64,000 nucleotides of DNA from Strongylocentrotus purpuratus (GCF_000002235.5 NW_022145604.1:427097-491096), one strand, 5' to 3'. Positions 24,769-34,891 are shown, counted from the stretch's first letter. The notes: generated by a model from the letters alone, not told the origin. A program made the numbers and translations.

Positions 24769-27700
24769 ACTGAGCGACTTTTTGGCCGGCAAGATTTCCA
24801 AATTTTCGGAAGAAAAAATTTGAGAAAAAAAATTGGGCCCCCTCCCCTAAGAAATCCTGGATCCGCGCTTGGCTGGCAATGAGAATAAGCTGATTTACAT
24901 GTATAACACTGACTCAATACTACCTGGGGACTTATTGGTGTTCGCACAAGAAATCAAAACACATTCAAGTAAGAAAGGATAACTGATTATGTTCTGAAAG
25001 ATGGACCAATCGGTAAATGGGTTTGGTTATGAAAGGAAATCCTCCATAGAGTCATTTGAGAAGTGCTTTGAACTATACTGGATGCCAAGTTCAATTACGG
25101 TAGTCATCATGAAAAATGTTTAAATATATCTTAAAGGCATTGTTTAACAATGTGTCCAGTTTTACAAATCTGAGATGCATGGCCCTACATGTACGTGTTG
25201 AAGCCCTACCAAAATTGTGCTTCAAAATGATCATGAAGTGCTTCAAAAAAGTAAAAAACTTTGAGTGACCGGCTTTACCATACTCATTTTTGCCAATACT
25301 GTAGTGTTATAAAAACCTTCAGTAAAACGGTTTTTGAAATTTCTAATTCCAATCATAAATATCTTGATAATCAGACAGGCCATCGGCTTGTAATAGTCCA
25401 TGGGATTCCTTACAGACCTAAAGGTTTATAATTATGTTTGCAGCATGAGTTAAATCCAGCATTTTTTTTTAGAATCCGAGGCAAATATACCCTATTCCTT
25501 TTAAGTATGAATCATGAAACAGCATATCGTCGGTGGGGTGACAAAACCTTGTATTTCAATTTTTTGAGATTTTAATTTTTTTGCATAATTTTGTACCTAA
25601 TGGCCCAAGACACACCTGATAAATTCATGGAACGCCTCCTGTCTCGGTTTTTTCACGAATTCCACACAAACACCCTTAAACTAAACCTCGTAACTTTAAC
25701 CCCCTTTGAAACTGCACTGACAAAACCTAGTAACATAAGATACGTAATTCCTTTTCCTTTTAACTCACACACGGCCTAACAGTACCGAAGTTAGCGTATT
25801 CAAATCCTCGTAACTTATTCAACCAAAACCTTGTAACTCATTCAGAGGTGAAAGTAAGAACTCGTATCTCAATTTGAATACAAACTAAAAACTTGTATCT
25901 CAATGTATATAAACGCAAAAACCTTGTAACTCACTTTCAAATATAAAAACAATTATTTTACTGTATTTCAACAATAACATTAAAAATTGTATAAATATTC
26001 CAGTTTTAAAAAGAAAGTACGGTGTCACAGCACTAAATTTAGTGAGACAGGAAAGTTTTTTCGCTCTCCTGAAAATTCATGACTTTTGAGATACAAGGTT
26101 TTGTCAGCCCACCGACGATATATGTATTTATCAGCTTACCTCATATTTGACGTACTGCTTTTCTCCTTCATCCACATTGGGCATCATCAGAGGGCCGCTG
26201 ATCACCCGCACATCACTGAATTTAGCTGTTAGATTACGGCAGTAGATCTCCATCAGATTCCAGAAGTGACCGTTGTTATCTATATCCTGAGGGACGATGT
26301 TTGTCAGGTAGAATGTCTCATCCATGGCTTCCTATTTACAATAAACAGATTGAAGAAGTAAAATGTCTCATGCAAAGGCTTCTTTCTCACAACCAAACAA
26401 ATTAAAGAATTTCATAACATTTTTTGTTTATTTTGTACATTGTATGATAAAAAATGTATTTTAGGTTTCTTATACATGTATATAAAATCATAAATAATAA
26501 TAAATCATATTGTTGTCTGCATTGAGAGGGGAGGATGTTTGTCAGGTGGAATGTCTCATCCATGGCTTCCTATTTACAAACAAACAAATTTCAGAAGTAA
26601 AATGTCTCATGTAAAGGCCCTTTCTCACAACAAACAAATTAAAGAATTTCATAACATTTTTTGTTTATTTTGAGAGAGGGTGTCCATATACATTGTATGA
26701 TAAAAAATGTATTTTAGGTTTCTTATACATGTATATGAAATCATAAATAATAATAAATCATATTGTTGTCTGCATTGAGAGGGAGGATGTTTGTCAGGTA
26801 GATTGTCTCATTCATGCATGTGAAGCTGCCTGTATTAAAGAGACAAACACAATTACAGACTTGATATCATTGTCTATATCTTGGGGGAGGATGTTTGGAA
26901 GGTAGAATGTTTCTTTCATTCTCCATTGCTTTCTGTACACAATTTTTTAGGGAAAGATGTTCATACCATCATCTACAGATTGTATATGTTGTATGGTACA
27001 TGTATGTTCCTGAAAATGAAATACGGTAAAATGAAAAGGAAATGTAGGAGGTTTGGAAGAATGTCTCATTCATAGCTTCTTGTAAATAAAAATAAGAAAT
27101 TGAAAAAGGTCATTGTGTCTATCTTGAGGGAGGATGTTTGTAGGGCAGAATGTCTCACTCATTGCCTCATATCCAGAACAACAACAAAAGTAAAAGGATT
27201 GGTTCATGATATTACCAATACATACACATGTACTTATGTATTTCTAATGAGAGTGGTTTCTCTGTAAGTGGTATATCTTTTATTTTACATTTTTAACTCA
27301 TAGCCTGCCATAAGGCTGCATGCACGCTATCGCTATGCTGCTTCGTACATGCGAGAGAGCTACCTATTGAGTGCCATGTGCGTGCAAGGGCGCTTTCGTA
27401 ATAGCAGTTATTGTTCATGCTCATTGGACTGTGCTGTGTGTTTTGCACTCGACGTTCATAGAACCATCGCGTTAATCAGATTATCTCCAAAACGACCTGG
27501 CACGAGGGGGATTTGGGGCTTGGCACAATGGGGATTAGCCCTGTGGCATGATAAGAGTTTTAAAAAAAAGTAAAGTGAAATCAAAATACACCAAAAATAT
27601 AAACAGATTTCACGTTCTCTTCACATATAATGGCCATTTAATCATTCTTTACTATAATTTGCAGTGTGTGTAATAACTGAAACCATACATTTTGAAGAGG

Positions 27701-30700
27701 TTTTGATTGGAAACTTAGGATTCACCAATCCTCTTAAATACAGACAAGCTAATCTTCTATGTACATCCATCTAATACATCAATTCAGTAAGTGATATCTA
27801 TGCCATTAGCTGAACCGCAAATGGATAATGTACCTTCTAATAACGACAGGTGAGTTATTTACGATGTAAAGCAGAAGAAGTTGTCTCATCTGAGTATGAA
27901 CACCCCTCCCCCTTCCCCAAAAATCAACAAATAAATAAATAAAAGCGATCTAACTTCATATAGATTTTGTAGATAAGAAAATGTAACAGAAATCTATTTT
28001 TTATGAGATAAATGAGTAAAAAAAATAACATTAATTACATGTACACAAATGAACGTTGAGTTTCTCAATTTTTTTCAATGGTCTTCTAGAGGTCCTACAT
28101 GTTTGAAATAGAGATTAAAATTTATATGAGATAAACATAGAAATAATAGAGCACATTCATGGGGAGCAGATTTGCATTCAAAACTCAGATTCCCCTTAGC
28201 CTATAGAAGTTTACATCTAAAAATTAAAAAAATTTAACAAATACTTTGCTATTATATTTTGCATACTGCATTTTTATCTTCTTTAGCCTTTAGTTCTAAA
28301 ATTTAGAAGTAATGAAATCAAGCATTATCATCGAGAAGATCTAATGACCAATAGGGCAAATCTAAAATGATAAACTCCATTGCATTCTGCATACAAAGAA
28401 CATGAAGTTTTATTGGTTCAATGCAGTTCAAACTAGTTCTTACCTGACTAAACTTGTTATCAGCTGCTGGAGCCATGTGACCTCTTGACCAGCCACTTCT
28501 CTTGTAATCACTGTTCATGGAGGAATATGTTGGGTTAAGGTTTGGGTCCATCTTAAAGTTAGCACTCTTCCTGCTTGCTGTACCTGTGACAATAATAGTA
28601 AACCAAGTAAAATGGATTTAGTAACAACTATCCGCTACAAATTAGAATGAGATATATCACTTATCATCATTATTTGTGCTGGTTTTGTACGATGGATAAA
28701 GACAAGCTCAACTCTACTCATAAGTACGACCAATAAACTTATTGGCATTCAATTTTGGTAAACTATGTGCTACAAAAAGTAATGACAGGCATAAATAAAG
28801 GAGAAAGTACCCATGTAAGGGTATGGCTTTCAGCCCAGGTCTAGCATACATCCATCCACTGTATTATGATCGCACTGTATTACCCACATGACTTCTGACA
28901 GGCAATATAATAATAATAATAATAATAAATAATACTCAGTTTTTATATTAGCGCTTATCAGAATCACTAAGGGCTTCCAAACTTGGAGATTATTACCCCA
29001 GCTTTAGCTGTGCTGCCATTACGGCGCTCAAATAAGGCTATTTGCAGATGATTGCATACTCTACCGAGCGATTAAGACGATCAACGTCACAGTAATCCTC
29101 CAGACGGATCTGAACAGGTTATCTACATGGGCAGACAAGTAGCAAATGAAATTCAACGTCACCAAGTGCTACGTTCTTTGAATTTCCAGGAGGAGACGTA
29201 ATCTCATAAACCAAGCATACTACATAAACACTACTACCCTCAAGGAGGTAAACCACCATCCCTACCTCGGAGTGGAACTAACCAACAACTTATCATGGGA
29301 GAACCAAGTGGATAAAGTAGTCAAGAAGGCAAACTGTATGCTCGGGATGATTCGTCGTAACCTGTCTGGCTTCTCTACCAAGAAGATCAGAGAAGCTGCA
29401 TTCACCTGTCTATAGTAAGGCTCATCTAGAATATGCCAGTAGCGCGTGGGATCCTTACTTAAAGTAAACACATCAACAAACTAGAGGGAGTCCAGAACAG
29501 AGGGACTAGATTTGTCACTGGCAAATATGGAATAGACGTCCATGTATTAGACCTGAAGAGTGATCTAAAATGGCAACGGTTACAGAGTCAACGTTTTGGG
29601 GCTAGACACTCGCTCTTCTTCAAATCCATCAAAGACCAAGTAGGCATACCCAGACCTGAATACATCACACAACCCCAGAAGATACTCAAGGGACATCATA
29701 ATCTCTCCTTCTCTAACATAAGATGGAAGAAGGATATTTATCGGCTCACCTTCTTTCCAAGAACCATTCGGGCCTGGAATTTACTTTCCCCCCAGCATCT
29801 TTGCCTCGCAATTGATTCAAACTGATCTCAACTGGGCATCCATCACAAATTTGTACTAAAGAGGTCAATGTAGGAGTTTGTAAGTTTGCAATTGAGTGGA
29901 GGATTAGAGATCAATCCATATCAACCCAGATTAATTGCAACTCTTGAGATAGAGCCAGAGTCTAAGAATAGAAAGTTTTGAAAACAATGTTGCCTGTATG
30001 TTTGTCCCAAGGTTTTTTTATCATAACAATACTAATAGTCACATTTGTCACCTGGGGAGTATTCCGGTCAGGCCCCATTGTACGAGCGCACACGTGCCAA
30101 TCCAACAACATTAACATTTGTCTCTTGGCGGGTACCCATTTAACACCTGGGTGGAGAGTGTCTAAGCAATGAAGATTAATGTCTTGCTGAAGGACGTTAG
30201 CGTTGTGAACCATGTGATTCACAGTACGGTGACGCGTACCCACTAGACCTCTACAAAACCTCTACAATTCATTTGGGTGGGATACCTTAGAGAGAAAGTG
30301 AATCATCAAGTCAAGGGCTCAGTGACACAAAGACGTAACTCCATATTTTGCCAAAATGAGTATTTGATATCAAAATGCTCCAAAAAAAATTGCGCTTTCC
30401 AGGAAACACAAAGACTTAACTCCACCCAACACCCCCATTGAAGTCAGTTGCTAGCGAAACATAGACTTAACTCCTTAAGGCCCGAGTGCTCAGCGACTTT
30501 AAACCACTCTTTCTAAAAATGGCCAAAATGGAGTTACGTCTTTGTGTCACTGACCCCTGGAAGTGGTACCTTGCAAGTCTTGCTTGGTGATGTGTTCCGC
30601 TACCCATGATGGTGTCCGTCTACCTTGGTCATAGCTTAAGGCATGGTTTGTATATGTTCTGGTTTGGGTTCCGCTGTCTGGTGTACCGTACTTTAAGATA

Positions 30701-33700
30701 TCAGATCCCTTGGGATCCTCTTCTCCTGCTGTTGATAAAAACAAAAAGAACATATCATCAATAACTGTAAAGTGATGCCCAATAATTGTCGTACTTTGTA
30801 ATGGGGCAGGGGATAGGGAAATCAACACACACACACAAAAGAAATGAAAAATGAACATGTACATGTAGTAATAATTTTACCATGTGAAATCGTGGAGAGG
30901 GGCAGATCCACCTGAGAGGGAGAGAGGGAGGGGAGGGGGGGGGGGGGGGGGGGGGCTTGGGACTGAAACTCTCCCATAACTATTGGTAATATAAGAAAAG
31001 GAAACACATTTTTTCTTACACTTGATGTGTACTTCAGATATATGCAAGATTGCATTTTTGCTAATTGTCCCTCTGCTTCCCTAGAATGTTCTTGAATTTC
31101 AACATTCATCATTAACAAATGTCCCTTTTTATCCTTATAGTCCTTACACAATTTCATCAATATTTTCCTGCTTTCTTGTCCATGATGTAAGACATTTGCT
31201 TGTAAAGTATATCACGAAGTAATCAAGGTACACATGATAATCAGTGGCTGTGGAGATTGGGCTGTTCACACACAGAGTAAATCGTTTTATCTTCCATTCT
31301 TGTATAGCGCAATGTGGTTTCACATCTCTATGAACTTCAAAGAGCTTTGAATATTACATCAGTTATCCCTGCTTTAGCGCCAGCAACCACCATCAGCACC
31401 GAGTGCAATGCAAAGAATCATCCTACTAGGTACCCATTTACTAGTACCTCACTTGGGTGGAGAATGGGAAATGTAGATTAATGTCTTGCCAAAAGGCGTT
31501 CGTACATTGGCAGGGATTCAAACCTCTGGCTTATCCTCCTGAAAGTGCTTATCAAATCGTCGCTGTTTTCACGAAGTGACGGTAGTGAAAAAAAATTGCA
31601 TTCACTTTGCGTGACGATTTTCCTCACTACCGTCACTTCGTGAAAACAAGGACGAAATGGAGCACACCGCCATGTGATCAGGATCTCACTAATTTGGGTG
31701 TGAGGGAGATTCTGATCATAACACAGGGTGTACACAAAAACTCTGATTAATGCTGATTAATACACTGTAGCAGATATCTTGCCAACCCCAACTGAACAAA
31801 TATCCTATTCTTTCCCCCCAAAAAATTGTTTTTAAAATAAAAATCCTATTTTTGATTGATAAGTACTTTCTTTTTGTTAGACTGTTCGCCGACATTTTGA
31901 AGAATTACATGTATGCACAGGCACATTCAAAATTTCGGGAATATATATATATATATTTTTGGAGGGGGGATCTTATTTTATTCTAATTAATACACTGATA
32001 TCTTGCCAACCCCACTGAACAAATATCCTATTCTTTCCCCTAAAAAATCCCATTTTTGATCGATAGACTGTTCGCCGACATTTTGAAGAATTATGCACAG
32101 GCACATTCAAAATTTCGGGAAATCTTTTTCTTTTTTTTCTTTTTTTGTGGCGGCGGGGGGGATCTATCATACTATCGTACAAAATCGTACTGGTTGGCAG
32201 TTCTGTTGTAGTGCCATGTAGTTTGTGTACACACCAAATATGATCAGGCCTATAGAAAGTCGGATTTAAACAAAATTTGAATCGTAACTTTTTCTCACGT
32301 GTGAATGGTCCTATTGTCTGGCAATACCCATTCCCAATCACAGTGCAATATGCACTGAGATGAGATGATGAAAGGGGCTTTATAATACACAATATCAACA
32401 TGTGCATGTATGTTTTGGTAGCCTTCATGTAGAGATTTTTTGTAAACAAAGCACTTCCTCATTTCAAACAGTAGCTTCCTATAGATCTATAGCTTATTAC
32501 AGGAAGGCAACGTCATGTACAAGCATTGCAATATAATAAATTACTGCAAGCATGAAGTAAATTTTTCCTTTAAATTTGAAGTGCGTCCTGATGTTATGAG
32601 TTAGTATTGATCAGTAAAAGCAGTAAATTGAAGAAATGATGTAGATCTATGAAAATGATAAAGGATAAGAAAGGTCATATTTCCAACTTTGAATTTATCA
32701 ATCAAAAAGGGGAACTTGAAGGTAACCCTTGTGATATTAAAGCTCTTGGTTTTGTACTGTAAGAACAGAATGAGATCATCAAAGCAGATTAAAGAGTTAC
32801 CAATTTACAAATGTAGGCTACTAATGTAGGCTTTATCAATCATAACTGTAAAACAAACACTCTTTTGATATCCTTTTCCAGTTTTCCTCAAAACATTAAC
32901 AAACCCGTTCATCTCAACTTATCTATTTCTTGGAGCCAATATGATGCTATAGTGTGTAATTCCCTTTTTAGTAATGTTGAAGAGAGATCCATAATATCTC
33001 TAGATCCGATGTATTGCATGAATTTGGCTCACTTGCACAATCATATGGCACAAATATAAAGTGCATTTTGCAAAATGCATGCAAAGAAAGTGAAAAACAG
33101 AAATAAAGCTAATTTCACTTTCGATTAAGTTACTTAAAACTAAAAACTAAACCATTTCAACCAGGTAAGATGAATTTATGCACACTTCAACTGCTTTTGT
33201 TTTTCATTCACTGAGTTACGAAGTACTTGTTTGAAGAGGATAAGTGAAAGTTTCATATGCAAGAAATTCTCACGATTCTTGACAAGATGATAGCTGCCGT
33301 AGTGCCGTTTAAACATCAACTCACTATAAACTACTGAATTCTTGTAAATGTATTCCCAAACTACACAAAACAGAATCAACACTGTTGAAACAGGTAATAA
33401 ACATAACAAATTTTCATGATCTTTATTTGGACATTTAATTTTAACCAACTTGACTGAAATAATCCGTTTAATGGTCCCTTTTAAGGAAATTATGGGTCAA
33501 AATCGACATCCATGTTGAAATCTTGCAAGCCGTGTTAAACTCTCGCTGCGCACGGAGTCATCTAAATCAATCTCATCCCTTCTAGTCTACGCCGAAGGCA
33601 AAACGATTATGAAGGAAAAACTGTGCGCCATCTACACGTTCGTAATGGCGTTATCACAGTTTTTCCATTAAACGGATTATTTCAGTCAAGTTGGTAAGTG

Positions 33701-34310
33701 GAACCGATGTAGTATAACCTTCTCCTAATTTTAAATAATCAATGCATGAGGTAAAATAACATTTTGGGGGATTTTGGGGGCAAAACGCTACGACCTGAAA
33801 TGGCCGTGGCGTTATCAAGGGAATGTGTATAGACGGTTTCCATCTCTAAAGAGAGAGCCGACCCTACCCCAATAAGAGGCTAACGAACGAAAGAGACAGA
33901 AAATTCGGTCTAGGTATCTCCATGCCGGAGTTACGGTCAAATTTGGATAGACTCTAGAGGTCTAGTCTACGTTTCTGAACAAGCGCTTGTTTTAGTAGGT
34001 ACCTCCACGCCAGAGTTACGGGTCAAAATTTGGATAGGTTTCTGAACAAGCGCAAAATCACGTCTCAGTGTTTTTTCTAATTCATTATTTCTTATTTTAT
34101 TTTTTTTAATCAAAAAAAACAAAACAAAACGTTTAAAGGGAGCATGTGGGACTACCCAAACTTGCAGTAAGGCTTACCCAGATCTCGAGGCGACCTAATC
34201 AAACGAATGTCCGTATCAACTTCTTCCCGCGCCGGTTGAACTAACGAGGAATAAAGGGCATAAACAGTGACAGATGCCACAGCTCCAGCTGCAAACCCTC
34301 TGCCAAACAT
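18672..34310 (-). CDS. EXOG: Mitochondrial nuclease EXOG (endo/exonuclease G-like), five exons
   Basis: Five minus-strand exons join in phase into 364 residues, against 368 in human EXOG: 34178-34310, 30570-30728, 28444-28583, 26140-26331 and 18672-19142. All four introns have GT-AG ends. EXOG is a sugar-nonspecific DNA/RNA nuclease of the inner mitochondrial membrane with 5' exonuclease activity, used in mitochondrial DNA repair. The start gives a short N-terminal membrane anchor (residues about 5-24). Residues 68-75 read YTNHALSYD-like. The metal site motif is SRGHMAPA with His133; Asn164 (in DIDNN) and Glu172 sit at exactly the spacing of human His140, Asn171 and Glu179. The C-terminal part, from about residue 295, matches the helical wing domain peculiar to EXOG and absent from endonuclease G, which settles the paralogue. 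No coding break is seen, so the gene looks functional. The introns are full of mobile elements. No promoter motif was recognised. Confidence 0.95.
19519..19704. mobile_element. Decayed TA-flanked MITE, same family as 1139-1328
   Basis: The left end CAGTGAAACCTGTCTATAAA follows a TA. Internal GTGGTCTTTGTAGACAGGTG phrases match the copy near the window start. The right end has AGCAGGTTTGA and then diverges, so the last bases and the right TA are lost. Confidence 0.65.
21688..22080. mobile_element. Foldback element rich in CTCGAGCTG motifs
   Basis: The left arm GTATGTTTTCATCAGCTCGA is answered by TCGAGCTGATGACGACATAC at the right end. Further inside are paired ATATCCCG/CGGGATAT-type motifs and several more copies of CATCAGCTCGAGATT in both orientations. 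About 390 bp, non-coding; no clear target duplication. Confidence 0.6.
22276..22648. mobile_element. Foldback MITE, TA-flanked, AAGCCCCTTTAAAG ends
   Basis: AAGCCCCTTTAAAG with TTGGGAGTCC near the left end is mirrored by GGACTCCCAA with CTTTAAAGGGGCTT at the right, and TA flanks both sides (22274-22275 and 22649-22650). The two arms continue to pair for more than 100 bases (AAAGAGGATGTCATTTAAA against TTTAAATTACATCCTCTTT). A T run followed by a G run of about 16 interrupts the right arm at 22500-22537. Confidence 0.75.
23962..24679. mobile_element. Large foldback element, right tip replaced by an hAT-like fragment
   Basis: The left end, after a TA, reads CAGTGCGTCCCAGAAAAAAC. The right arm ends CTTCTCGGTTTCGTTTTTTC then CTGGG, and the expected final bases are replaced by the adjoining C-rich fragment. 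The arms pair over more than 200 bases each, including TTGAAGGAAGGAAACCAAAA and CTTTGGAAAGCTT-type stretches. A second hairpin in the centre carries AGACTTAACTCC and its complement GGAGTTAAGTCT-like half. About 718 bp, non-coding. Confidence 0.75.
24680..24871. mobile_element. hAT-like fragment with long C run
   Basis: This fragment shares GTGCTCACTACCCC, a C run of about 39, CACTGAGCGACTTTTTGGCC, GGCCCCCTCCCCTAAGAAAT and the terminal CCTGGATCCGCGC with the fuller copy at 37671-38114. Only the right half is present, fused to the foldback element on its left. Confidence 0.7.
25527..26118. mobile_element. TA-flanked inverted-repeat element beside EXOG exon 4
   Basis: The ends TCGTCGGTGGGGTGACAAAA and TTTTGTCAGCCCACCGACGA are near-perfect inverted repeats continuing into CCTTGTATTTC/GAGATACAAGG, with TA on both sides. 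Inside, the phrase CCTTGTAACTC and variants (CCTCGTAACTT, CTTGTATCTC) recur at least seven times. The element ends only 21 bases from the exon 4 donor. Confidence 0.7.
26140..26331 (-). CDS. EXOG: EXOG exon 4
   Basis: 64 codons, phase 0 at both ends, from acceptor AAATAG to donor GAG|GTAAGC. It encodes EAMDETFYLTNIVPQDIDNN and then FWNLMEIYCRNLT, holding the metal-ligand Asn and the catalytic-site Glu of the nuclease, and VISGPLMMP, all aligned to human EXOG without gaps in the active-site region. Confidence 0.95.
26332..28443 (-). other. EXOG: EXOG intron 3 with partial exon-4 copies
   Basis: The part next to exon 4 (to about 27175) is a ladder of partial copies of the exon 4 start. The remainder (27176-28443) is AT-rich and shows nothing recognisable. 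Confidence 0.75.
26400..27175 (-). repeat. Ladder of partial duplications of the exon 4 acceptor and first codons
   Basis: Blocks resembling the first 40-50 bases of exon 4 plus its acceptor recur at about 26527-26577, 26780-26820, 26883-26925 and 27123-27165, always with GAGGATGTTTGT on the plus strand. The nearest block keeps the acceptor and would encode EAMDETFHLTNILP. It lies 238 bp from the real acceptor and shares the surrounding AAAATGTCTCATG and TTAAAGAATTTCATAAC segments, so it is a tandem duplication of 238 bp. The others are more diverged. Confidence 0.8.
28444..28583 (-). CDS. EXOG: EXOG exon 3 (catalytic His)
   Basis: Acceptor GTCACAG, donor CAG|GTAAGA. After completing a split Gly codon it encodes 46 residues: TASRKSANFKMDPNLNPT, then SGWSRGHMAPAADNKFSQ, which is the DRGH-type nuclease signature in the EXOG form SRGH. 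Confidence 0.95.
28985..29880 (+). mobile_element. LINE reverse-transcriptase fragment (decayed)
   Basis: Plus-strand translation gives RLFADDCILYRAI, containing the FADD catalytic box of non-LTR reverse transcriptases. It is followed by LQTDLNRLSTWAD, YLGVELTNNLSWENQV and KKANCMLGMIRRNLSGFST, the usual thumb and C-terminal region. Several stops and frame changes interrupt it, and the 5' part with the fingers and endonuclease is absent. Clade is Jockey/CR1-like by appearance only. Confidence 0.8.
30312..30559. mobile_element. MITE abutting the EXOG exon 2 splice donor
   Basis: GGCTCAGTGACACAAAGACG and the mirrored CGTCTTTGTGTCACTGACCC form long terminal inverted repeats (left end CAAGGGC, right end GACCCCTG). 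Inside are two more ACTTAACTCC phrases. The right end stops about 8 bases before the GT of the exon 2 donor. A target duplication is not clear (AAGT occurs on both sides). Confidence 0.7.
30570..30728 (-). CDS. EXOG: EXOG exon 2
   Basis: 53 codons' worth of sequence with phase 1 at both ends. It encodes AGEEDPKGSDILKYGTP and then YTNHALSYDQGRRTPSWVAE, matching human YTNHALSYDQAKRVPRWVLE. The acceptor is a tandem CAGCAG, so use of the second AG would drop one Ala. The donor is CAAG|GTACCA. Confidence 0.95.
31565..31647. repeat. Perfect 24-bp-arm hairpin
   Basis: GTTTTCACGAAGTGACGGTA (part of the left arm, 31565-31588) is exactly complementary to the right arm at 31624-31647, around a 35-base A-rich loop. 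Confidence 0.8.
31743..32140. repeat. Direct duplication of about 230 bp
   Basis: ATATCTTGCCAACCCC, ACAAATATCCTATTCTTTCC, GACTGTTCGCCGACATTTTG and CACATTCAAAATTTCGGGA occur in the same order twice. The second copy has small internal deletions. Confidence 0.8.
33444..33695. mobile_element. MITE with perfect 31-bp terminal inverted repeats
   Basis: ACCAACTTGACTGAAATAAT (first 20 of 31 bases, 33444-33474) is perfectly mirrored at 33665-33695. The 252-bp element has no coding capacity; no target duplication was identified. Confidence 0.75.
34178..34310 (-). CDS. EXOG: EXOG exon 1 (start codon and membrane anchor)
   Basis: The start ATG is at 34310-34308. The exon encodes MFGRGFAAGAVASVTVYALY, then SSLVQPAREEVDTDIRLI, and ends at donor CTGG|GTAAGC in phase 1. 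The hydrophobic, Ala/Val/Gly-rich segment with a single Arg before it fits the inner-membrane anchor of EXOG. Human EXOG has a comparable GFVAGAVVG-type segment. Confidence 0.85.
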
Positions 34311-34533
34311 GTTGCTGCAAAGAGGATTCCGAAAAATAAATGAGATTGTTGGATAATGTAAAGTTCATGCTTACAATGGAGTTGAATCGAGCACGAAGGA
34401 CAAAGTCTGTTGTTTAAGACCGTATGCGCATGCGCAGGTATAGATACTTGGTACAAATTTCGCAACCGCCGGGGGATTTGCCGGATTCGTAGAAAGGGCT
34501 GAACTTCTACTTCTATGGTATTAATAGAGTGGT

Positions 34534-34878
34534 GAAGTGTGACATCATCAAAAATCTAATTTTAGAATTTCTCAATTTTTTCTTCATTTTCCGAAAGAGC
34601 ATCAAAAATAATGTCCAAATGTCGAAAACCAATTGCATATATTAATTATTGGCTGAGATATGGCCATCTGAGCTGGCTCCTTATGGTTAGAAGCCAGAGC
34701 ATATAACACTGAGTTCCTATTATATGGGGAGAATATCAATTCAGATAGTCATATCTCAACCAATACTTAACATATTCAATTGGTTCTCGTCCTTTGAACA
34801 TTATTTTTGATGCTCTTTCGGAAAATGAAGGAAAAAAAAGAGAAATTCTAAAAAAAGATTTTTATGACGTCACAGTTT
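34534..34878. mobile_element. Foldback element upstream of EXOG
   Basis: The left arm (GTGACATCATCAAAAATC, TTCATTTTCCGAAAGAGCAT) pairs with the right arm (ATGCTCTTTCGGAAAATGAA, GATTTTTATGACGTCAC). The arms remain complementary for about 130 bases. The right edge contains the CRE-like octamer TGACGTCA. It lies about 225 bp upstream of the EXOG start codon. Confidence 0.7.
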
Positions 34879-34891
34879 CGGTACTCGATGG

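Larger units (their letters stand above)
19143..26139 (-). other. EXOG: EXOG intron 4 (about 7 kb, transposon-rich)
   Basis: Spans exon 4 donor GAG|GTAAGC to exon 5 acceptor. It contains a decayed mariner-like MITE (19519-19704), three foldback elements (21688-22080, 22276-22648, 23962-24679), an hAT-like fragment with a 40-base C run (24680-24871) and an inverted-repeat element near exon 4 (25527-26118). No additional exon was found. Confidence 0.8.
28584..30569 (-). other. EXOG: EXOG intron 2
   Basis: Contains an ATA/AAT microsatellite at 28907-28932, a plus-strand LINE fragment, and a MITE abutting the exon 2 donor. 28584-28900 shows nothing recognisable. Confidence 0.75.
30729..34177 (-). 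other. EXOG: EXOG intron 1
   Basis: Contains a G run of about 22 (30936-30956), a small perfect hairpin (31565-31647), a roughly 230-bp tandem duplication (31743-32140) and a 31-bp-TIR MITE (33444-33695). The rest shows no recognisable feature. Confidence 0.75.
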
